Assembly: GCA_014338405.1 (NCBI GenBank)
Contig: JTDE01022196.1
Location: forward strand, 74,851 to 138,850
From: Paragonimus skrjabini miyazakii
Lineage: Eukaryota; Platyhelminthes; Trematoda; Plagiorchiida; Troglotrematidae
Reading direction: 5' to 3'
Length of the DNA stretch: 64,000 nt
Shown: positions 15,403-30,400 of the stretch, in pieces
Position numbering within the stretch: position 1 is the stretch's first letter
Layout: each line of letters starts with the position of its first letter
Program-made: the position numbers and the translations under genes
Notes under the pieces: model-generated
What the model saw: only the letters and a program-made list of their open reading frames with translations
What the model was told of the DNA's origin: nothing
The model's database searches: none

Positions 15403-18400
15403 CATTTTGCATGAACACAGTTGGCAGCAAACCCCAACTTTCAATCCTGCCAGGATTGAAAGACGGTGTGCAGACTCAATACGTCAGTCATTGTGTATAG
15501 GGTACTTTGGCTAAACAGCCTTCAGTTAGCTAGAAGACAGGAAGAAGGATTCGGAAAATAGATCGAAAGTATTTTCAATGATCTAACTGTTAACACAACA
15601 ATACTGAAAATGCTTACCCGCTGTTGCGACGGATCAGCATGATCGACAAGGCATGGTTTAACACTTCCTAGCAGAGTTGCAAACCGCATCAACAATAGAT
15701 GGACTAAACTTAATAGTCCGGAGACAGATATAATTCACAAGAGAATTATAGACGACTCTCCGAATGGATATTACTGGACGGGATGACCGAGTGCGTGAGA
15801 CCAGTTTTTTATTTTTTCTCATTACAATCCAAAACAGGCAAACGGAACTTCGCGCAGGTTCGTGCGAAGAACTCATAACCATTGGAACGTCAGGTAATCG
15901 ATAAGACCAACTAGGCCACCAAACAATTCGGCTGAACTCGTCGCAACCAACTCGCCAGACAACGTATCAGCGTCGCGAGTGCCTCGCTAACGACATTGCA
16001 CCGGAAGTGAAAATGAAACAAACCAGACTATTAAGTCTATTTCAGGTAAATGATTCTTGTCTTCAAATTAGGCCATCAGATGCCGTAGTTCACAAATTAA
16101 ATGTAGCAGTGGGGTCAATAGGATATTTTGTTTCGAAATGTGCACTTTCGTTATCTAGCCCGAATTAGAACAAATCAGACCAAAAAGGTTCAATGACTTT
16201 GTGGAACCCAACGAAAAATGTCTAATAGCTGGAGAAAAGTATAAGAAAAACGAAGATTCATCAGGATCAGATCAGACGAGACTAGGTTCGTTCTCTTTTT
16301 ATTCCGTGGGGCTCTGGTGATACTTTCTGCACAGGTGCTGTTTCGAATGTTACTGTTAGTCTGGATTATTTTCATTATAGAAAATAGCAGACTCATTTCC
16401 TATTTAAGACAAGAGCACTACTACAAACACAACAGACCTATTACAACCACTGCTTTGCCTCGATCTCGTACGTACTCTACATTAGAGGCTTTCAACGTGC
16501 ACAAACCATTACGTACACAACAACACGTGATATTGGAAAATATATCCAATGTATGTTGCTTCTCGGAAACGCATTCAGAAGTCTAGTCAGCTACGACTGA
16601 CGCAAGCTCTCACCCGTATCGCGCACGTTCCGGCAGAATGTAACTCTGAAAATTCAAAGACCAGTTTCGCCAGTATCTTCATGACCCTCTTCTTCAGAAA
16701 ACTAAGACTGGAATTGCGAGTCCAACACAAAATTTGGATGATAGAGTCATCTGCACGCCATCGAGTGGGATTCACGTAAACAGCCAGTTCGATTTCTGCA
16801 ATTTTCGCTCGGACAATAGGACCAGACTTACAAATTTGTGTGTATACTAATAACTGATCCTGGTCCGTATCAACTTCTGTCATCTGCTGTTACTAAAAAC
16901 TTACTCTGAAAAAGTGGAAAGGCTTGTCGGGTTTCGAGCGCTTCCTTTCCAGAGTTGGTAATGTCGGTTGCTCATCTTAACGTTTAAACAATTTACTGGA
17001 ACATCTCTGTGTAAACGGTTTTTTTTTCCAAATCAATGTTCGTTTCTTTTGATAACTTCTTTTAGGTCATTCTCCATCACTGAAGCGTTGAGTGGCGACT
17101 CAAGCTACCATACCTTCTAGTCACGCTCAAAACCGTTACAAACGAGTGGATGAACTTTAATTAATGGGTATTGTTTCAAGCCAGACTAATACGACATGTC
17201 AGCTTATAGGTCTTACACTATCCCCTATTTTACTGGAGTCGTATGTGACCAAACAATCCTACTGAATTGTTTCTCAGTATTACGGTGATCTGTTAGTTAC
17301 CTGTTACAGTATACGTGGAGGTAGTAGTTTTTTTAGGTTTGCTCATGCTGTGCAATATCGAATCCTCGCCAGCCCTGTATACAAAACGATGTGATAACTG
17401 TTTCAATCAGTTCAAGTTAGTGGACAATGTCTGTGTGTCATGAACTACTCGCCTACGTATCCGCTTCAGAAAAACAAGTGCATGCGCAGTATGTGACAGA
17501 TATACCGCAACAGATGCCACGTCTTTTGATCGATTTCTCTGAATGTATTACCCTACAAGATGACATGTGTGATTATTACCTGACATGTGAGCAACGCCTT
17601 CAAGAAGACGAGCCACATTCCTGTTGCACAAAGCAAGACCAGATAAACAATTGCACGTACGAATACCAGGTAACAGCAACATGAACGTCTAAGTAATTCG
17701 CATGCGGTAAATATCTGCAAACATCACTTGCGATTTCTGAATTCCACCTGACGCGTTATCATCAGTAGTACAAACTGAAAGTCAATATGCTGTCTGACAA
17801 AGTGAGGTTACGAGCAAACTGCAGTGAGAAGCAATTGCAGAGACAAACAAATCCAGCTCCCCAATAGTTTAATGCACACAGATGGAAAACTGCAAAATGT
17901 TAAAGGCCACAGAGTTTTTCATTCAGACAGTAAACGTCGTTCAGTGACAAGTTGCACACCGTGAAATGAGATTACTTTGTTCATGTTATTTGACAGGTAA
18001 AGTCCTTGCTGATTTAGGCTAACTATTTACGTTCTCGTTCAGCACCTTTACTGTTTTGAAATTATGGCCTTACTTGCGCTGAAGTGTGAAAACCGGTGAA
18101 AAACCTGTACAGCCGCTGATGACATTTTTCCGAGCGTGGGACCGTATTCCCAACTATGAGTTAATTAACAAAACAATGTATAGTGTGCGAAGTGATGCAG
18201 CAGAGTGTAGGGTAGTGGAAGGCTACGTCTCCGCACAGTATGCGCTCTGTGTCAGTTTGTACGGGTAACATACATTCACACGATCACGTGCATGTGGATT
18301 AGCATTGCAAAGGATATGAGAACGGCATGTGAGTAAAATAGAATGAAACACAGAGGAGTCACTCATACACGAAGGCTGATCAAGCAAAATAAAAGCTGGG

Positions 18401-21400
18401 ATCTTCACATCCAGGGTAGTGTTAATCAATCTAGGTCTTTCACAGCGACAGAGAATCAAAAACCTGAAAGTGAAGAAGTCCGTTTACAAGGCAATCGTGG
18501 TAAAAGCGTTAGTCCATGGCTGCGAAACGTCGTCGAGTCCGAAGAAGAAGTTAAACAGACTTCGTAAGCAACTGGTTTGTGACCACAGGTGGTAGGTGGT
18601 TGTTTCGATCTATTTCAGTACTGTTGCCGCTACTTGCGCCGGGATTCGAACTCACAACCCATCAGCGAAGGTAAGAATATAAATTTAACTGATTATTGAC
18701 TATATCACGGATAGAGATCACTGGGACTGGAGTCGGGCATGTTATTGACTTTCCAAAGCTCCTTCATTTCCATATGGGCCAGTTGAATTTTGTTTCAGGG
18801 TACTCACTATTTCGATGAATCGCGGTTTTAGATAGAGTACACATTGACAGCATCAACACGTGACGATGAAGCTAGGGAACGGGTAGTCGGAGACGTGGGT
18901 CAAATGAGTTCATTCGCATGACCCTTAAAAGTGCACAAATTTAGATGATTGGACAATGTACTTGGGACGACATGTAACCGTCTCCTAAACGGAAAAATCT
19001 TCCCCAATTTCGCAGCAGGGGTTAACTAAGGCAGAAAAAAGTTGCAAGTAGACTTATCATTATAGATTGTGTCCAAATCTCAAGCTGTGCTGTGCTGTGC
19101 AAAGTCAGTGGTTTGAGATGTTAGGGGAGATGGCAAGCATTAAGTCTCAGCGATATGAATGTTGTCGTTGCTTGACTGAGGAGTCTACGAAGTAGGTGCA
19201 TTTAATAGAGCAGAATCGTGACAGGCGCAAAGAAGATTAACTTGTAGATATCGTTTAGACCACACTCGTAACCTGATTGCATATTTTCAAGGGCTACAAT
19301 ATTATCTTCGTGTGGGTGCACAACATTTAAGCACTGATGATAATACTTAAGTACATGCAAAATTAGAAAAGCTGTATGGAACACGAATTTGACCGTAGTT
19401 GGTCAAACTGCAGGAGAATCAATGTGGTGACCAATCAACGAACGCAAAGAAAACGCACGAAGTACGTACCGTGGCTGTCAGGCGCGAACTGTGGTCTTCA
19501 TTTAGACGTTCGCGTTGTCTGGCTCGCTGAAGTTCCGCCTGAGTTTCCTTCATACTGCATTCCATTTCGTGTATTCGTTCATCGGCCTGAGCCAGTTTTG
19601 TCCGAATTTCTTCCACAATTGCACTTTCGTCGGTCACATTCGATCCTGTTCGAGGTTTCGCATCCGGCGTTTCGGAAGCGGACAGCTCCTCGTCACCAGG
19701 TGAATCATTCGCATCCCCATTAGTCAATCGTGATTTATTACCGGATACTTTTGTGGATTGGAACGTAGTGAGCTGTGCCTTCAACGATTCGATTTCGATC
19801 ATCAGAGAACTGACTTGGTCTTTGGCCTAGTTCGGAAAACGTTAGCAGGTGATAATGTGGCATAGATTAAACAAATACTATACTCAACATCAAGTAGAAG
19901 AGAGTCAAATAACAGAGAACAATTACAACTTTCACGCTAACATCGACAGGATACCTAGAAAGGGCTGAGGTAAAATTTACTAATTCACAAAAAACGTGAG
20001 GGGACCTGTCGGTCTTAGAAAGGTCCATAAATCGTGCAATCGGTACAGTACCATGTTTTCCTTAAAGAAGCTGAGAACAGAAGGAACGAACAATGAAATC
20101 AGCGGCAAGCTTTTATGCCAGATAACGTTAGATAAGTCAAATTTATCGACAGTCAACCTGGAGGCAGTGTTTCAAAGAACCATAAGTGTCTGTGTGTGTA
20201 TCAGAATGTACAATCCGTCTGTAGAAATGGGATTCAAAATAGCGCACAGGGTCGAATTGCGACAAACCGTCCGGAAAGTAAAGTTTCATTTGGCCTATTG
20301 TGTGGGAACCGACAGTATGTGTTGGTAAAGGTGACGTTTACACGCGCACGCCTGTATGGTTGTGCACGGGTGCTTTCTTTATAATAAGTAAATAGACACG
20401 AATACTGGGATAACCTGTATAAATTGTATGTTTGATAAAGTCGCAGAATGTACTGTCCATTCAGATAAGGCAAACTATCGAAGGATAACCAGACAGTTAA
20501 CTTACCGAATACGATCATAAGGATGGTTTATGTTACAGAGTACAAAATTGTGAAGTAAGTCATATTAAATCAGCAAGTTGCTTAATATATCCCAAACGGT
20601 GGAGTTTTGTAATCAAATCCATGTTCAACACCACTGCTGAACGAAAAATGTGAGCTCCGATAGTCAAACGACAGGGTAACAGTAAGACATTGAATTCAAC
20701 GTAGTAAAGAAAACGACAAACGGTCGTTTAATGAACTTGATAGAGAAACGCGATCAGCATCCATTAAAACCTTGATTGAGTAGAAGATCACAGAAGAACT
20801 GTATGCACTGAGTCGAGCATGTAAGAGACAAATGTATGGATATTACTACAAGACTGCGTAAAGAATGGGATGAGTCAGAAGGGAGATTATTGTTGCCCCT
20901 CCGGATGTTTTCGAATTGGGTTAAACAGTGACAGTGGTAAAATATATGCACAGGGTCAGGAACGTTTGAAATCTAGTCAGGAGTTTAAGATCCCTCAGTA
21001 AAAAGCCGAGATAAGTATAAGAGCATAATACAACCAGTGAAAGAGCAATTTAACGTTAATGAGTCATGATATAAGGTAACGAAGGATGAAAAACATTCCG
21101 ATATAAACAATACAAAAAATGAGTTTCTTGTGTTCCATTAAAGTGCCATTCATATGAAGGTTCAGTGCACTGTGGCATAAGGTATGTCTGGCATATAATC
21201 TGACTATATAACTCCAGGTGGTGTTCCATAAGTTGTTGACACTGACAACCAATACCAAATGAAGAAACATATGCGGGAATTGGCTTAATCACTTATGGGT
21301 TTACGATCATATAATAGCATCCATTCTGCTCATCAGTGAGTACGTGTCCAAGCCACGATAGGTTCTCATCTAAATTGAATGTCACCAGCAACTAATCACA

Positions 21401-24400
21401 GCCTTTGTATCCCCAAAGATTTTCCAGTCAGCCCATTTCAAAAAGAAGTGCTACACTCAAATTTCACTCTTGTTAAGGCTTACCAGTAGTGCATATCCTT
21501 GCCACTACCGGAAATAGAACTCCGATCAGGCTATATGAGATAACCGTGTTGACTCCTGTACCACTGACCTCACGTTAAGCACGACAGAATCACCATATGT
21601 AAACACTCGGCCACATTCGCATATAACCACTGCGTAGTGGTGTTACAAGTAGAACTATCAGAATGAGCTACACCTAAAATGACATCAGCAGTGTACATGA
21701 AGTGCATGACGCTGTCTGGTGAGGGAGTTACACTTATGTGAGCTGGGAACAAACGTACGGTATGACAGTTCCTTGGTGTACACCACAACTGACTGTTGAA
21801 GCATGCGTGTTGAACTCTTTGGGTGGAGTAATCATCTGATGAATTAATTAAGCTCGGTTGGATTCCATAGTCCTGTGACGGTCGGGAGAATTGCGGGAAG
21901 TAACGTTATCGGGTAAGAAACAAACGGTTAGTCACAGCATTTGACTGACGGTGATAGTACAAGAAAGACAAGGCAGACACCTAGTGTCGATTTTGACTGT
22001 CGGTAAGCATACCGATTAGACTATTAATGGTCAACTGGACAGTAATTCTAGCAAGCACAAAGGTTCCAAATGTACGGAGAGAAACGGCAACAAGCGCGAA
22101 CTTTGGAGGAATCATTTTTAAGAACTAGACTTATTAGTGCAGTCAACCAGATCCTATGTGCACGAACAGAACAGAATAATAACTGCTGAGAAAAAAAATA
22201 GATCTGCGTAATGTTTCAGGACGGTCAAGGATGGTCTATTTCATCCAGCCGTTTTTCCGGCTTTGTAAACAAAAGTAAATAGTATACATGGATTAGAATT
22301 TGAATTCAGAACCACCACCAAGAAACTGCATGCGAATAAGTTCGAAACTTATTGACTTGACTTGATCCGAGGCGAAAAAACTAGATCGGGAAGCAATGAA
22401 TGCAGTTGAGACGAATTTCAGAAAAAACGGAAGAAGCGACATAGACAAAATGAGTAAGATAATGGCGCGTGCGACTGAGCGGAACAATCGAACCAAACGA
22501 GTTTCAATGGTACTACACAGAGGTTTTGGTCGTTTGTTTTCAGGCACATACACCATAACGGACAGGAACTTTGTCCTGGTCTGATATGTAGACTTAAAAA
22601 ACACAAACGAACGCCACAAAGGGTTACAAAGAGTCTTCGTGAAGACACCACACACGGTAAGAACACGCAATCATGACTCAACCTCTGTTAAGCCTGCTGA
22701 ACCACACTCATGCGTATATATATGCAAACTCCATTACTCACCTGCTTCATTTCAACTTCACGACTAATCAAATCGGACTGTGCGCGACTGAGTCGGTCCA
22801 AAGCGTTCGTCGCCTCGCGTTGCGTGGCCAAATAACGTTGTTCCAATGAATTAATTCTGGCCTCCTGATCCTCCCGGAGAGCCTCAGATTCGCGCAACTC
22901 ACGCTGCAAACGAAGAGCCTAGACAGAGCAACGAGTAAAATAGAATTAAAGAAGAACATGAACTGAGGCCGGTTTAATCAATCGTACAAAACGCTATATT
23001 TCTAGTAACTATCTTAGCGCATAATTTTCGAATAATCAGAAATACTGAAAGATAAAAATATCTGCACCTTGAACATGCCGTTAACAAACGATGTATCAAA
23101 CGATGTGAGTTATGTGTGGCCTAGACATCAGTGTCTAGTGATATGATAGAATTTGCGACAGCATGTGAGCTGCCTTTGGAAGTTGAACCATTTTTTTAAA
23201 GTGTAAGTGATGAATGACGCACACAAGGAGCACATGTGTCAATCAGTCGTTACGATCAATTGTTTATCTTACTCGTTCACACAATCCGACCAGATCAGCT
23301 ATAAAGTGATTACAACAAAGTTATGCCGAAGAATAACCTTGAGGAAACCAGGCTAAACATTTGTTTTAAACACCGTTTCAGCTACACTCATGTGTGTACG
23401 GGCAAAAGTAGACAAATCGAGAGAAAATGTGACGTCGATGAGGTTATGTCAGAAAAAGTTATCGCCGCTGCTAAAAAAGTAAACAGGATACCTTAGTGTA
23501 CCATTCACTGGACGAAAGGAGTAAAACAGGTGCCGATTTCAGACATTATGCAGTGTTTACAAACAGTACAGCAATTGTCGCCAGAGGTGAATATATGGCA
23601 CAACGCCAGTGAGAACAATCACACGCTTGTGCACGAGCGATTCCCATATTGCAATCTGCCTGACTGCGAATGTGCACCTAGAGCTGTACCGCTCAACCCG
23701 ATCTGAACACGAAGAGATAATAACGGTTAAGCACTAATCTAGTTGAGGAAAAAAGTATCGACTGATGTACATTTATTTGAAGTGTCACCTGTACGGGTTA
23801 CACGGTAGAAAATATTCGTGGCTCAGACTGTATCTTCCCATTTGGCTCAATTGACAAATAACGCCACTGACAATGCCATTTGACATTCCCAGCGCTCGGT
23901 AGCCTTTGGATGCTTGCTAGCCAACCGAAACTAAAGTTCCATACGATACCAGCGTATTGGAACATGACAAAAAGCCTAGTCTAGATAGACTTTATCCAGC
24001 AAATTTTCATCTATCCCTAGCTAGAGAGCTGACAGCATTGCCGCGGAATCTCTCGGTTAAAAAAGGTAATACGAATTATTGCGGTGTGGTAAACAGACTC
24101 AAATTTTAAAAAAATCCATGTCGTGTATGTGATATTCATCAGAATAGCAGCCAAATTTCTGCTGGGTCAGAAGTGCTAGGCATTATCGTGTGTGTTAGAC
24201 AGTTTTGAAGTTGTTAATTATATAGATGATTTAAATGTCCGAGATAAACTGTTGTGTCAATTTGATGTGACGTCTATGTTTACTAACAGTTGATAGCATT
24301 TGCGATTTTATTGTAAGCAGCAGTGTTCCCTTTCCCATTTCGGTGTGTGAACTGAAATCACTGCTACATTTGCGTACACAGAATGTAAGGTTCAAGTTCC

Positions 24401-27400
24401 AAACGAACAGTTTTCGACTAATGGACAGGGTTGCAATTGGTAACCCGCTGGATCCACTCCCAGCGGATTTCTCCATGGCTAAAATAGAATCCACATTATG
24501 TGAAAGCATGTTAAAACCAGTGTTGTACAAACACTACGTAGATGATAGCCCGGCCACTCTTCCGACTTTAACTGAATCAGACATGGTATTCTCAAAGTTA
24601 AAACAAGTCCATCCGAACCTAACACTGACGAGAAAGAACGAAGTGAATGACTGGCTTCCGTACCTGGACATTCTAGTCACCTGAAAATCAGATGGCACCT
24701 TAGACAGCTCCGTCTATACGAAGCCCACTTGGACAGGACACTACATACATTTCGAAAACTTCCGTACGGTGCAGTATACTAAAGGCTCAGTCAGTATGAC
24801 TTTTTACAGAGCACGAAGGATTCGCACACAGGACAAGCTATAGTCAGAGTTAGGTTTACTGAAGGACACTCTGCAAGTCAACCAATACTCCTGGCAATTT
24901 ATTAAGAAGTACAGCAGAGCCATTACCCCAATATTACAAATAGCAACGGTACCAGAGAGGACAGTGTATTCAGATATCNNNNNNNNNNNNNNNNNNNNNN
25001 NNNNNNNNNNNNNNNNNNNNNNNNNNNNNNNNNNNNNNNNNNNNNNNNNNNNNNNNNNNNNNNNNNNNNNNNNNNNNNAACAAGGAGGAAGCGTCTAACG
25101 GCCGCTGTATCCAGGACTTACAACGCTGCAAAACTGTGTACAGTATAGCGAACAAGAACTCTACCAGTCTTCCCGAATAAGAACAAACAGTCTACGTCTG
25201 TCATATTCCATTATTTATGCAAATATTCATGTAGTTCCAATACGAGTCACATAGGGAGAACAAATCGACAACTAACTGCTCGTATCAAGCAGCACGTTGC
25301 CAAATAGCTTGAAACACAGTTAGAAAGGCCAGGTGTCTGTTTAAATGCCGAATGACGGCACACAACATCATCAGTTGTAAGGCGCATAATCCAAACAGGA
25401 GACAGTCAAGGTTCCTGACACATTCTCGGTGACTTTTCAAGACAGCCGAAAACGTATATTCCAGTTTGCTGAGATTTTGGCTATCAGACGTCACAATTTG
25501 TTGTGACGCTTAGGCTACGCTAGTAGTCGATATTCCCACAATTTTTTTAACACTTAGACTAACCACACGACGTTGCACAAAACTGCGTTCGATATGAGCT
25601 TTTCATCCTTTAAGTTTCGGCACATTGGTAGGCATTCTTGTCTATTTTTGCCCTCTGTCGTGTGCTGGCGACGATCACAAATCATGTACCTAAGCCCCAA
25701 TGTAGTACGCCAACTTACGCCGCCTGTGGCGCTGTCTTGATTGGATAATCGTACGACTACCGCAGTTTCCCTGAGTGTATCCAAATATACGATTGAGTAG
25801 TAAAAACAATAAGAGATTCGTGACCTTTGAGCATTCAGTTAAATACTTAGTGGACCGAGTGAATAGTCACCAACGTCAGGCAGTATTCAGCAAGACGACT
25901 GATTATTCTGTTGATTAAAGTAGGCAAGTATCGCCTACCGAAGTGAAGACGGGTTGGAAACTACATCCGACGTTGAATTGTTACATTCAACGACATGCCG
26001 ATATAAAAAGGAGTTTCCATCCAATGACACTTTACACTTCCTTTTTTTAGAGAAAGTTTTTACACCAGAATCTCCCATACCGCTGTATTGACGAATGGCA
26101 GTTTGAAGTACAGAAACGTCTGATCCAGGCTTATGGCCAATTTTGTGTTCGCACGTGTGCAGATATCGTGTTATTAATTTGTGTCGGTCACGGCTACATA
26201 GTCCAGAAGTTGAACGAATTCCAACTTTTGTTTACTTACAGTAGATTTTGTGCGGTCCGCTTCGCACGTTCCGTTAAGGCCAGCTGTAGACGCAAGACTT
26301 TCAGAAATCTTTTCGTTGTGTCTGCTTACGCTTCTTCTGATTGTACTGACGTCTGCGTCAAAGACGCGTTTTACTCGGATCTGGCCGCTCTCCTTCGGCC
26401 GATACGTGGGTCTAATATAGTCATTCTGGCCGGATATATGAATGATCAGTTCGGCCGCATTGGTAAGGCCGAATCTTGTTTAGGTGGCTGTTGAGAAATT
26501 GGCTTTACCATCGGTAAAGCATAAGTACCAAACCAGCTTAGAAAGCTGCCTTAGTGATCCTCACTCCAAAGATCCTAATAGCTGCTGGACACAAATCTCA
26601 CAAGCTATTCAGAAAGCAGGTACTATGGCAGGCGGCACAGGGATACATAAGTTTAATAAACATTGAATTTCAGATAAATCTCTGGAGTTGTTAGAAGCCA
26701 GACGAAACATTGCTCCTGGTGGTTCACACAATAAGTATAGAAGAGATATCCGTAGGAAGCTGAAACGTGGTCGTGAGGCTTGGTTATTGGAAAAAGTTAA
26801 GGAAATGGAAATCGCTTTTGCTTCAGGGAACACCGGCAAACTATTCAAGCTGATCCGTGCTACTGGTCCAAGGTGACCGTCTGTCAGTGAAGCTATCGGC
26901 GAGGAAGATAGCACACTAATCTATAATAAGTCCAGAAGGTTAGAACGTTGGGCGGAACACGTTGAGGGTCAACTTAGCTAGCCTCCTGCTTCTACCGTGT
27001 TGCCGCTACAAACTTGTGATGTAACGCCCTGGTCGGTAGATTTAGAACCACACACTGAGACTGAGGTTAGCAATTGCATATCGGCTATCAAACGTAATAG
27101 GGCTACTGGTCCAGATGATCTAGTGCCAGTACATTTTAAAGAAGGTGGAGAGGTATTATTTGAGGCCTTGACTCAGCTGTTTCAACTTGTCTGGACGACG
27201 GAGACCATCCCTCCATGCTGGGGTCACGTGATAATAGTTCCTATATTCAAGAAAGGTATCAGGAGTTCTTGCGAAAACCATAGGGGAATTAGTTTGACCC
27301 CAGTCATTTCTAGGGTTCTGGCATCCATTATATTCCGTCGACTCATTGCATTTCGGGAGTTAAAAATTGGAGGAGAACAGGCAGGGTTTCGTCCTGGTCG

Positions 27401-30400
27401 GGAATGCATAGATCATATTTTTACCCTTCGTCAAATTTTGGAGCAGCGTCATGTAAACCGCCGGCCAACAATTGCCACATTTCTCTACTATAAAGATGCG
27501 TTCGCTTCCGAGGATCGATCTACACTTTTAAAGTTGCTTAAACGCAGGGGTGTACCAACCAAGTATGTGAACATACTGTCGGCGCTTTACTCCCATACTT
27601 CGGCTCAGGTTAGGGTATACGGTGAGCCGTCTGGCAGTTTTAACACCAGCAGCGGCGTTCGTCAAGGCTGTCCCCTTTCACCATGTTTGTTCAATTTCGT
27701 CATGGACGAAATAATGGAGGATTGTCTCCGGTAGTCACAAGATGCCAGCGTGGACCTCCTATCTGGCAGAAAGCTAACTTATCTTGATTATGCTGACGAT
27801 AAGATGTTGCTGTTTGACAACTTTCAAGCAGCACAAGCAACGCTGAACGCCATTTCGCGTTCTGCTAAGTATTTCGGAATGTGCTTTGCAGCTTCGAAAT
27901 GAAAAATGCTTCTGCAAGATTACTGTGATTACGTGGATTCAATGTTAGATAATGAAATCATGGAGGTTGTTGACCGGTTTGTATACCTGGGAAGCTGCAT
28001 CAGCGGCGGAGGTGTGGGGAGTGAAATAGAGGCGTGTATTTGCAAGACTAGAGCGGTGTTTACTAATCTGAAGCACTTACGGTGACAGAAAAGTATATCT
28101 CTGAAACTTCAAGGCCTCGTATATCAGACAACAGTGAGGGCTGTATTACATTATGGCAGCGAAACCTGGCGGTTCAGGGTAGAAGACACGAACCGTCTTC
28201 AGGTATTTGATCACCGATGTCTGTGTTCAATCGCTCGTATCGGGTGGCACCAACGAGGAGGTTAGAAAGCGGGTGTTTGGTACTAACTGTCAAACGAGTT
28301 CTTTTATTCACTCACAACATTTGCACAGACTTAGATGGTTAGGCCATGTATTAAGGATGCCAGCTAGTCGTTTGCCACACCGAGCACTGTTTGCCGACGC
28401 TGCGGTCGCTCGGCGCAAGATGCGAGGCAGACAGGTGATGATCTGTTGTAGGCAAATGAAATCGTTCGCAAAGGGGTTGGCTACTGTGGATCGGGTCCGT
28501 CTCCCTGGCTGGAGACTTCGCAACTCACAGAGTCGGTAGCTTGAGACATTAGGTGAGATGGCGGCTAACCGAGCTGAATGACGTGAACGTTGTCGTTGTT
28601 TGGTCGAGTTGTCTGTGAAGTCAGTGTATTTAATGACATGGGACAGTGAAAGCCGTATGGAAGCTGTCTTGCTGATGACGCCTTACTTTCACTTACGGCT
28701 CGGTTGTTTGTTTGCAAGGTGTAGGCGCCTTGATGTTGTATGTTTGAATATAGACGTAGCTATTTTTTAGTGGTTAGGTCCCCTCCCCCATCTTTTCCTT
28801 TCTCTTCTTTGACGGGGTTTGTTTCTTCTTCTTTGTGGTTGTGTGGCAGTTATGCATCAGTGTGAACCACTAATTTATTGCTAGCTATGATGATGATCAT
28901 CAATTGTTTACTTACGGCAACCTGTCAAACGATCGAGGTGTCAAACTGTGCACGTCTAACTGGCAACAGTTAATGGCAAGGAGCCTAATAAAAGACAACA
29001 CACGACACTGCTCGATCGATAGGAGTACTAGTCGTGACAGACGAAACCAGTGCATAAAGACGGAAGAATGAACAATAGGGTACCTTTAACATGCGTAGGG
29101 CATTGAAACCAATATACCTGTCGTGATCTGCACAATTCAACAGCTGATCTACCGTACACTTCGAAAGTCAATCCATAGACTGGCAACCACAAACGTATGA
29201 GATTTTAGTACCATATGTCACAGTGATGTTACATCGTTCGGCCTCAATACGATTATATTCATCGAACGAGTCTTACCGTGAGATGTTCGCGACGAAATAC
29301 GACAATGTGGAAGCAAGTGATCCAGACTCGGTGATCTCATGCAGTTGTCCGAATAACAGTGCAGTACATCACAATGGCATCATACAGTCCAAGTTTCTGG
29401 CACAGATACTACAGAAACAAATTATTTATCGACGACTGTGCCAGACAAACAAAAGCGAAATAGCCATTTGGCAGTAAAGCGGCGCATTGAACAGGTGTAT
29501 TTCCTCATGGCCCTTAATAGTCATTCAGATAATACTTTTGTATCACAAAGTACGTAAACGACACATGTTGCTAATGTGGATGTTAAACACAAACATGTCC
29601 TTTCCTCTTCTTTACGAAAAGACAACAACTTTATAAACACTAAACATGACAGGAAGAACATTTACCTACATATATAAGAAGGTCTTTCAAATGCAAGGGT
29701 CCTTTCCAACCATGGCTTGGAGACGTAAACTCAGTGGTTTATTTTTATCTTATGGCGTGTGCAACGATCTGCGTTGATAAACGTATTAAGTATTTGGAAC
29801 GTGAAACACCCGCATTGTCTCAAAATTGTCGACATTCGCCGACTAAGTATGGAAGACTTCATAGTGACAATTCTCACTTATTTTCAGTAGGAGGTCGTCA
29901 AGGAAGCTCGTCGTGTATGGGGGTCAAAATAAACTGTACGAAGTAAGGTTCTGAATGGTGTTTATCGCCACAGAATGAGAGTTCCTTGAGACAGGCTACC
30001 ACTGATCATAATTAATGTGGTGTCAGGCTTTTACGTATTTAGCATAGGTAATTAGTAGATGATCTAAAATTTCTCATTTCTTTTGGCGCCGTGTTTCTGT
30101 TTCTAACTCATATTTAGTTCCGCGATTGCCATTCAGAAAGGCTGATACACGCTTGACATCTGATGAAAACTAGTTTTGATTCATAAGACGAGTTTTCAGC
30201 CCTACCAATCATTGAACCACTGAAACTGTTCAGATTTGGAATGTTGTAAAGGATTTTACAAAACGAGAAAATGACAGCATAAAAAATGATACATTTTCAA
30301 TGGTTTATCGTTTCTGCTGGTTTACACAGATATGGGACAAAATCAACGTATCGCGAAGCGCGATCGCATAACGAACACAACGATTTATCCGCCGAACATC

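Larger units (their letters stand above)
11513..19469 (-). other. Liprin-alpha intron 6
   Basis: About 8 kb. It contains Penelope-like copy 1 with its gap, the AT microsatellite, two RTE-like fragments and a B-box-like sequence near 18640. The segments 11520-13870, 15410-17040 and 17145-19085 contain nothing I can name. A codon-like minus-strand segment at about 13340-13560 and a plus frame at 17427-17684 have no recognised relatives. Confidence 0.55.

Noticed and set aside
15171..15430. Tyr/Ile-rich minus-strand frames
   Set aside because: They are produced by the AT microsatellite.
17427..17684. Plus-strand Cys-containing frame of 85 codons as a gene or exon
   Set aside because: It ends near a donor-like CAG|GTAACA, but I found no acceptor, neighbour exon or family match.
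19376..19723. Plus-strand frame of 115 codons
   Set aside because: Antisense shadow of liprin exon 6.
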